Of a stretch of DNA of 19,058 nt, positions 14,472-19,058 are shown piece by piece; position 1 is the stretch's first letter, and each line of letters begins with the position of its first letter. Under the pieces are notes generated by a model. It was not told the origin of the DNA, did not search any database, and worked only from the letters and a program-made list of their open reading frames with translations. Made by a program: the position numbers and the translations under genes. Location: assembly GCA_047445235.1 (NCBI GenBank), contig JBLGEO010000095.1, positions 1 to 19,058 on the forward strand, in the 5' to 3' direction. This DNA comes from JBDSRX01 sp047445235 (GTDB taxonomy: Bacteria; Patescibacteriota; Dojkabacteria; J137).

Positions 14472-15227
14472 ATGAAGGTTCTATCTGAAGATACAAAATT
14501 TGCGCATTTAGGAAAGCCAGGCACAGCGTTTACGAAAGGATTTGAAAGGAGATTAGATTTATTAAAAACTTTTGTAGACTTTAAGGATAAAAAGATATTA
14601 GATTTAGGTACAGGTGAAGGAGTTTGGCTAAGTGAATTTATTAAACTATCCTCACCAGAAAAAATTTATGGATCTGAATACGATCCAGAGCAAATAGAAT
14701 TTGTTAGATCTACTAATCCAACTATACCTTCTGAAAATATTGTTAATTGCCCTGGTGAGAAGCTTACTTTTCCTAATGAATTTTTCGATATAGTTTTTCA
14801 GAACGAAGTCTTAGAACATGTACAAGACGATCAACAAGTTCTAAATGAATGTTTTAGAGTGTTGAATTCTGGTGGTCATCTAATATTTTTTACACCGAAT
14901 CGAGGATGGCCTTTTGAACAACACGGAATGTTTATTGGAAAGAAATATTATTGGGGTAACATTCCTTTATTGTCTTGGATGCCCGAGTCTATATATAAAA
15001 AATTAGCTCCACATGTAAAGAATTACTGGGCGTGGGAATTAGATAAAATGCTTAAGAACTCTGGCTTTGAAATAGAGCTTCACACCTATATTTTCCCTGG
15101 ATTTGATGGTGCTGTAAGAAAACTGGGACTATTAGGGAAATTAATACAGAAGACCTTCTTTTTATTGGAAAAGACTCCTTTTAAAGTATTCGGAATAAGT
15201 CACGTTATAGTTGCAAAGAAGCAATAG
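14472..15227 (+). CDS. Class I SAM-dependent methyltransferase (UbiE/type 11-like)
   Basis: Rossmann methyltransferase marks are complete: motif I 'ILDLGTGEGVWLSEF' (about residues 40-54), the acidic 'GSEYDPEQIEF' that binds the ribose, 'EFFDIVFQNEVLEHVQDDQQVLNECFRVLNSGGHLIFFTPN' as motifs II-III, and a C-terminal extension of about 100 residues with two hydrophobic/aromatic stretches ('WGNIPLLSWMPESIY', 'LGKLIQKTFFLLEKTPF'). Such extensions are common in enzymes that act on lipid- or glycan-linked substrates near membranes. The target is unknown. It lies upstream of two glycosyltransferases on the same strand, but the next gene has its own promoter 60 bp downstream, so they form a neighbourhood and not a strict operon. 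Confidence 0.85.
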   Translation: MKVLSEDTKFAHLGKPGTAFTKGFERRLDLLKTFVDFKDKKILDLGTGEGVWLSEFIKLSSPEKIYGSEYDPEQIEFVRSTNPTIPSENIVNCPGEKLTFPNEFFDIVFQNEVLEHVQDDQQVLNECFRVLNSGGHLIFFTPNRGWPFEQHGMFIGKKYYWGNIPLLSWMPESIYKKLAPHVKNYWAWELDKMLKNSGFEIELHTYIFPGFDGAVRKLGLLGKLIQKTFFLLEKTPFKVFGISHVIVAKKQ

Positions 15228-15250
15228 CTTTGTCTGTAAATGTGAATAGG

Positions 15251-15267
15251 CCATATTATGGTATAAT
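15251..15267 (+). promoter_or_regulatory. Extended -10 promoter of the glycosyltransferase pair
   Basis: TGG-TATAAT (15259-15267) is identical to the tsaD promoter core. It is again overlapped by a CCAT-ATT-ATGG inverted repeat (15251-15261), here with a 3-nt instead of a 4-nt centre. The predicted start near 15274 leaves a leader of about 14 nt before the ATG at 15288. Confidence 0.6.
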
Positions 15268-15287
15268 ATACTGTTAAATTTCAAAAT

Positions 15288-16406
15288 ATGAAGAAAAAGA
15301 TATTACAAGTTATTACAGATGCTGGTTCTTGTCATAAAATGGCTGCAGCCTCACTAACAGTTGAATTTGAAAAGGTTTTTCCAGGTAAATACGATGTAAA
15401 AACTATCGACTTGTTCAAGGTTGCAGATATTGAACCTTTTAATAACTCAGATAGATCTTACGCATTAGTTTCCGGTAATAGAGCACTTGGTTCCATCCAC
15501 AATCTGTTGTTCACAATAACAATGCAAACAAACTTAGGATTTGAATTCTTCTCCAGATATGCAAATGGAATGCTTCTAGAAGAATGTGTAAATATTTTTA
15601 AATCAGAAAAACCAGACATAGTTATTTGTAATCATCCAGTGGTTGCAATTATAGTTAAAGCAGTAAAAGAAAGATTAAAAAACTTTAAATCTGTAGAAGT
15701 TGTTGTAGATCCAATGACTGTTCCTATGGGTTGGGCAGACACATCTGCTGACTTAATGATTTGCGCGACAGGTGAAGCTGTAAATTCATTAGTAAAATAT
15801 GGGGTAGATATCAGCAAAATCGTTTATCCGTTATTTCCAATTAATCCTAATTTAGCTAATCTAGCAGACAAACAAAAAGTTATTTCAGACTTAAATATAG
15901 ATACTTCTAGACCAACAGTCTTACTAACCGGAGGCGGAGTAGGTACAAAAGCTTTAAGAAGAGTAATTAACTATATTGTGGATGCTGATAAGTATAATTT
16001 AATAATTTTAGCTGGAAGAATAGAGTACTTTAAAGATCAGTTACAAAGACAATATGGTGATAACAAGCATGTAAAGGTTATGGGTTATATAAACAACATT
16101 CAAGATATGTACAATATCTCCGATGTTATTATTGCAAAACCAAGTGCAGCAACATTAATGGAAACTGAACTATTTGAAAAAAAGGTTGTCTGGACTAAGA
16201 ACATAGACAAGCTTGATGCTGGAAATATTCAATATGCACTTAGAAATCCTTTAAATAGATACATTGGAGATGATTGGGATAAAGTTGTAGAAACTCTAGA
16301 TGAGCTTATTGCTCTAAACCCTAGAGAACCAGTGCAAGGTTTTGCAAGAAGCTTCGATGAGAGTGCAAAAATTGTAAAAGAAATTGATAAACTAATAAAA
16401 GACTAA
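15288..16406 (+). CDS. GT28/MGDG-synthase-like glycosyltransferase, divergent copy
   Basis: GT-B fold enzyme of the MurG / MGDG synthase / UgtP group, which transfers a sugar from a nucleotide donor to a lipid at the cytoplasmic membrane face. The N-terminal domain has 'ITDAGSCHKMAAASL' with the conserved His16 (family 'GgGH..aA.aL'). 'EKPDIVICNHPVV' and 'VVVDPMTVPMGWADTSADL' follow (family 'vTD....H..W....D'). The C-terminal domain has 'LLTGGGVG', 'VMGYINNIQDMYNISDVIIAKPSAATLMETELF' and 'DAGNIQYALRN'. Compared with the next gene it has lost the glycines of 'GH', 'KPG' and the 'GQQE' motif before 'GN'; the last usually contacts the donor sugar. It may therefore use another donor or be an inactive or regulatory partner. 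The next gene follows by 6 nt. Confidence 0.8.
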   Translation: MKKKILQVITDAGSCHKMAAASLTVEFEKVFPGKYDVKTIDLFKVADIEPFNNSDRSYALVSGNRALGSIHNLLFTITMQTNLGFEFFSRYANGMLLEECVNIFKSEKPDIVICNHPVVAIIVKAVKERLKNFKSVEVVVDPMTVPMGWADTSADLMICATGEAVNSLVKYGVDISKIVYPLFPINPNLANLADKQKVISDLNIDTSRPTVLLTGGGVGTKALRRVINYIVDADKYNLIILAGRIEYFKDQLQRQYGDNKHVKVMGYINNIQDMYNISDVIIAKPSAATLMETELFEKKVVWTKNIDKLDAGNIQYALRNPLNRYIGDDWDKVVETLDELIALNPREPVQGFARSFDESAKIVKEIDKLIKD

Positions 16407-16412
16407 TACTTT

Positions 16413-17522
16413 ATGAAAAAGAAAGTATTAATCCTAATAGGTGATGTTGCTAATGGCCACAGGTCAGCAGCTAATGCTCTGACAGAATCCTTCGAAAAAC
16501 TTTATCCAGAAACAATAGAAATTGAAACTGTAGATGTTTTTACAGTTTCCAGAGATACTCAACCATTCTACAGTGCAGATAGTACTCATTTACTAATTTC
16601 ACAGAACAGAGCTGTAGAAAGTTTCGCAAATTTTTTCTTTAAGTTCTTTAATACAAGTTTTGGCTACGATTTATTCAGATGGTTTACAGCAGAGCGTTTA
16701 TCTAAAACTATTCAAAGTATTCTTAAAGAAGAGAAACCTGATGTCGTAATCTCTATCCATCCCATTGTATGTGCAGCACTAAATCAAATGAAAACAGAAG
16801 GTAAGTTTCCACAAAAATCTGTAACAGTGATTACAGATCTTGTAACTTTATTCAGAGGCTGGGGAGATACAACGGCAGATTTAGTTTTCGCTCCAACTAC
16901 TGACTGTGTAAATACACTTGTTAACTTTGGTGTAGATGTAAATAAAATTAGATATCCATTTTTTCCTATAAATCCTAGAATGAAAAATTTCCAGGATAAA
17001 GAAAATGTCTTTGCTTCTCTAAATTTAGATCCTAAGAAAACAACAATACTTCTAACTGGAGGAGGTTTTGGAATTGAGTCTTTAAAAAAAGCAATAAGTA
17101 ATATTGAAAGAAAAATGAGTGAAATTCAATTAATTTTAATTGCTGGAAAAAATATTAATTTCAAGACTTACTTAGAAGATAAATATAAGAATCACAAAAA
17201 TATTAGAATTTTAGGTTACGTAAATAACATTCAGGACTTTATAAACTCATCAGACATTGTAATCGGGAAACCAGGACCTGCGACAATCTTGGAGTTTGAA
17301 TTGTTCAATAAAAAAGCAATTTTAACTAAAAAGATTGGTCAACAAGAAATAGGGAATATCTATTATGCAGATAACAATCCAAACTTTAGATATATTGGGG
17401 AAGACTGGAGAATGCTAGAGGAAACTATTAAAGACTTAATTAATAAAAAAGTCGAAGGAACGTCTCGAAGATCTTTTGATGAGTGCGATCAAATTGTAAA
17501 GGAAATATTCAAGCTTCTATAA
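16413..17522 (+). CDS. GT28/MGDG-synthase-like glycosyltransferase, canonical copy
   Basis: This 369-residue paralog of the preceding gene aligns along its whole length with it. It keeps more of the family consensus: 'GDVANGHRSAANAL' with His16, 'TDLVTLFRGWGDTTADLVFAPT', 'LLTGGGFGIESL', 'LGYVNNIQDFINSSDIVIGKPGPATILEFELF' and 'KKIGQQEIGNIYYADNN' with the donor-contacting Q-E before G-N. The natural prediction is transfer of hexose or HexNAc to a diacylglycerol- or polyprenyl-type acceptor, making a surface glycolipid. Membrane association would be peripheral, since no membrane helix is seen. The pair probably arose by tandem duplication. The 3' end overlaps the convergent M20 gene by 14 bp. 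Confidence 0.85.
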   Translation: MKKKVLILIGDVANGHRSAANALTESFEKLYPETIEIETVDVFTVSRDTQPFYSADSTHLLISQNRAVESFANFFFKFFNTSFGYDLFRWFTAERLSKTIQSILKEEKPDVVISIHPIVCAALNQMKTEGKFPQKSVTVITDLVTLFRGWGDTTADLVFAPTTDCVNTLVNFGVDVNKIRYPFFPINPRMKNFQDKENVFASLNLDPKKTTILLTGGGFGIESLKKAISNIERKMSEIQLILIAGKNINFKTYLEDKYKNHKNIRILGYVNNIQDFINSSDIVIGKPGPATILEFELFNKKAILTKKIGQQEIGNIYYADNNPNFRYIGEDWRMLEETIKDLINKKVEGTSRRSFDECDQIVKEIFKLL

Positions 17523-18864
17523 AAACTTCTTCTCCGTCACTAAGAATCTCTAGAACATTTTTTAAAAGAACTAAATCATCTTCTAGTTTTAAAACTTCTT
17601 GAGCAGAATGCCTACCCATTCCTAATTCTCTAGGGCCCATAATTACCGTATTTTCAACAGCTATTCTTCCTAAGCCTAAAGTGAAAAAAGAGGCGAATCT
17701 ATGCACTAACAACGCTTTCCTGTTTGTTTCACTATATAAAATTGATGTTAGTGTTTCAGATCTTTTAAGCTTATCTTTTCTTTTTCTTCTATTTAAAACT
17801 TTTTCAAGCGTTGCTTTGTGCCCAACAGATATCTCAGAATGAAAACAAGCATGTTCGGCAATAAGACCACTCGGTGTCTCAAAGTAGTTTTGAATTCTTT
17901 CTAAAACTGCTTCTACAAACTCTCTCTTTACAATTTTTAATGCAACATAGTTTCTTAGATCCATTATTGATATTGTTACAATTCCTGGCTCAGCTGTAAC
18001 GTTTACACTATATTCAGGATCTGGGTAGTAGTAGTCTGCTAAAAGTCTTATTTGTTGTCCCAGCTTTTCTAAAACTTTGAAACTGCTAGTTTTCAGTATC
18101 CAATCAACACCTTCAGGCTTTTTTCTATCACCTAACATATATTCTAATATCACAGTCGGGCTAATTTCATCTACATAATATTCCGGATCAGATGGCTCAA
18201 AATCGATATTTAAGTTTGTTGGGTAGATATAGCTAAGCATTCCCAAACTTGCAGGGGAAGAATACTCTTCATCGGCTGTTAATAAAATCATCGGTGGGTT
18301 TTTACCTAATGAATGAAGCAGATATAATAAAACTACAATTACTGCAATCTGACTTTTCATATCCACAACACCTCTTCCGTACAATAGTGAATCTTGAAGA
18401 TTATCTTCGTTTTTAATATATGTTGTTAATGCTCCATACTCTTCAATTAAATGTGTTGTATCCATATGCGCATGCAATAAAGGAATCTTTACTGTTACGG
18501 GAGAGTTAAGGTTACTTAGTCCATAATACCTGCTTGCGATTTGTTTGACTGTATCTTCTTCTTCTGGAGGCATAATAAATATAAATGGAAGTGATCTCCT
18601 TTCAAATGGCACAGCTTCACCTCTCCATTTAATATAATTATTAGAAAGCAAAGGTTCGACTAGTTGTGAGATAAGCGAGACTAGCTGCAACACTTCGCTA
18701 CTTTTATTGCCGGTAACAGTGTTATAGCTAACAAACATAGCAGACATATCTTTAATTAATCTTGCTAAATCATCATCTGAAGTCTGTACATCAATACGTG
18801 TAAGTCTTTCCACAATCTCTCTTGATGTAAGTAGTTTTACCTGTTCTAGATTATCTAAACTCAT
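17509..18864 (-). CDS. M20-type metallohydrolase (peptidase or deacylase)
   Basis: The M20 di-zinc signature is visible in order: 'HAHMDTT' with H133 and D135 (family 'GHxDvV'), 'YGRGVVDMKSQIA' with bridging D168 (family 'GRGa.DMKG'), 'LLTADEEYSS' with E199-E200 (catalytic base and ligand), 'FEPSDPE' at the fourth-ligand position (family 'EPT'), and 'GMGRHSAQE' with H419 as the last ligand. All five ligand positions are filled, so activity is plausible. At 451 residues it is of ordinary length, but the lid region between is unusual, rich in Tyr-Pro ('DYYYPDPEYS') and with a very basic stretch ('NRRKRKDKLKR'). Members cut dipeptides or remove N-acyl groups; which one applies here is open. No signal peptide. 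It ends with TGA inside the 3' end of the glycosyltransferase gene. Confidence 0.8.
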   Translation of the reverse strand: MSLDNLEQVKLLTSREIVERLTRIDVQTSDDDLARLIKDMSAMFVSYNTVTGNKSSEVLQLVSLISQLVEPLLSNNYIKWRGEAVPFERRSLPFIFIMPPEEEDTVKQIASRYYGLSNLNSPVTVKIPLLHAHMDTTHLIEEYGALTTYIKNEDNLQDSLLYGRGVVDMKSQIAVIVVLLYLLHSLGKNPPMILLTADEEYSSPASLGMLSYIYPTNLNIDFEPSDPEYYVDEISPTVILEYMLGDRKKPEGVDWILKTSSFKVLEKLGQQIRLLADYYYPDPEYSVNVTAEPGIVTISIMDLRNYVALKIVKREFVEAVLERIQNYFETPSGLIAEHACFHSEISVGHKATLEKVLNRRKRKDKLKRSETLTSILYSETNRKALLVHRFASFFTLGLGRIAVENTVIMGPRELGMGRHSAQEVLKLEDDLVLLKNVLEILSDGEEVFIEA

Positions 18865-18870
18865 GATGAG

Positions 18871-18879
18871 ATTTTAGCA
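18871..18879 (-). promoter_or_regulatory. Extended -10 promoter of the M20 gene, predicted leaderless
   Basis: On the minus strand TGC-TAAAAT is followed by six bases and the ATG at 18864, the same spacing as at tsaD. The same nonamer is used for dnaJ on the other strand of this 110-bp gap. Confidence 0.55.
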
Positions 18880-18923
18880 GGAGAACCTAGTTACTGTATA
18901 TAGGTAACACTTCTCGAGTTTAC

Positions 18924-18950
18924 TTAGCAAGAATGGCATCAATCTGCTAA
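18924..18950 (+). promoter_or_regulatory. CIRCE-like HrcA operator in front of dnaJ
   Basis: TTAGCA and TGCTAA are separated by exactly 15 bp, giving the 27-bp geometry of CIRCE (TTAGCACTC-N9-GAGTGCTAA). The outer six bases of each arm match perfectly; the inner three (AGA and ATC) do not. It lies immediately upstream of dnaJ, a classic HrcA target, and its right arm overlaps the -10, as expected for a repressor site. A weaker reading is that TTAGCA is a -35 and TGCTAA merely part of the extended -10. Confidence 0.55.
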
Positions 18951-18953
18951 AAT
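18945..18953 (+). promoter_or_regulatory. dnaJ extended -10 promoter
   Basis: TGC-TAAAAT fits the TGn extended -10 pattern and ends 21 nt before the dnaJ ATG at 18975, so the leader would be about 14 nt. An ATG at 18958 lies nearer but is out of frame with dnaJ. Confidence 0.5.
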
Positions 18954-18974
18954 TAAGATGAATTTTCAAAAAAT

Positions 18975-19058
18975 ATGGCAAAAAAAGACTATTACGAAGT
19001 CCTAGGTGTTAATAAATCAGCATCCGAAGCTGATTTGAAAAAAGCTTATCGTAAATTA
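18975..19058 (+). CDS. dnaJ: Chaperone DnaJ (Hsp40), 5' end only
   Basis: Only the first 28 codons are in the window and the frame is open at the edge. They read MAKKDYYEVLGVNKSASEAD then LKKAYRKL, which is the start of the J domain (helix I, loop, beginning of helix II) and is among the most conserved openings in the family. The HPD loop that stimulates the DnaK ATPase lies beyond the edge. The start with M-A-K-K-D-Y-Y is typical of bacterial DnaJ. A single gene upstream in the other direction means dnaJ is not preceded here by dnaK or grpE. Control by HrcA is suggested by the CIRCE-like site, and no Shine-Dalgarno is seen. Confidence 0.93.
   Translation, partial: MAKKDYYEVLGVNKSASEADLKKAYRKL

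Noticed and set aside
15251..15287. Hairpin as terminator of the methyltransferase gene
   Set aside because: The inverted repeat has a 4-bp stem and is contiguous with the extended -10 of the next gene, so it belongs to the promoter.
18885..18908. Inverted repeats ACCTA...TAGGT and GTTAC...GTAAC in the M20/dnaJ gap
   Set aside because: They are 5-bp arms with 9-11 nt loops that exclude one another, with no known operator matching; chance is likely in an AT-rich gap.
1..19058. Alternative genetic code (TGA as glycine or tryptophan, as in some CPR lineages)
   Set aside because: No conserved gene contains an internal TGA, two genes end with TGA, and all tryptophans of the conserved motifs are TGG.
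1..19058. Defence island, prophage, transposon or CRISPR array
   Set aside because: No integrase, transposase, cas, restriction or phage gene is seen and all gaps are under 175 bp without longer direct repeats than the heptad arrays.

Overview
The window is AT-rich bacterial chromosome, about one third GC by eye. It is almost fully coding and has no tRNA, rRNA, CRISPR or recognisable mobile element. Gene content and style point to a member of the Candidate Phyla Radiation (Patescibacteria), perhaps near Microgenomates, Katanobacteria or Dojkabacteria; the sequence alone does not settle which. The reasons are small proteins, many short hypotheticals with one membrane anchor, PilN/PilO-like pilus proteins, a FemAB-type transferase, tsaD, FtsK, and MurG/MGDG-synthase-like glycosyltransferases. 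The code is the standard bacterial one: TGA ends two genes and tryptophan is TGG.

Layout. 1-3000: an anchored NlpE-like protein, a FemAB peptidoglycan-bridge transferase, then on the minus strand a secreted PGRP-fold/Ig-like/SH3b protein. These are cell-envelope genes. 3001-4733 (minus): a Cys-rich anchored protein overlapping holA (DNA polymerase III delta). 4795-6880: a small polytopic membrane protein, then the minus-strand pair of a lycopene-cyclase-domain-like membrane protein and ApbE flavin transferase. 6955-8624: a plus-strand run of Mn-type superoxide dismutase, an unknown helical protein and a small alpha/beta hydrolase. 8653-10574: tsaD facing an unknown 266-residue protein. 10664-12112: pilN-like, pilO-like and a small membrane protein. 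12125-14353: FtsK on the minus strand. 14472-17522: a SAM methyltransferase followed by two tandem paralogous glycosyltransferases, probably a surface glycolipid group. 17509-18864: an M20-type metallohydrolase on the minus strand. 18975 to the end: the 5' end of dnaJ.

Two things stand out at the DNA level. First, expression signals are unusually compact. I see no convincing Shine-Dalgarno sequence ahead of any start. Several genes (femAB, the SH3b protein, tsaD, the M20 gene) have a -10 hexamer only 6-7 nt before the ATG, which predicts leaderless mRNAs. Many promoters carry an extended -10 (TGn-TATAAT). Every convergent pair but one overlaps, so there is no room for hairpin terminators. Second, three degenerate arrays with a 7-bp period (consensus near RTKRCGR) occur at 944-978, 2890-2924 and 14396-14425, one of them read in frame inside femAB. 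A CIRCE-like HrcA operator (6-bp arms, exact 27-bp geometry) lies in front of dnaJ.

I did not find a defence system or other clearly new multi-gene machine. The best candidates for new biology are the leaderless promoter organisation, the heptanucleotide repeat family, the overlapping ApbE/CarR-like gene pair, the zinc-ligand-free PGRP-like secreted protein, and the two glycosyltransferase paralogs whose motifs have diverged.
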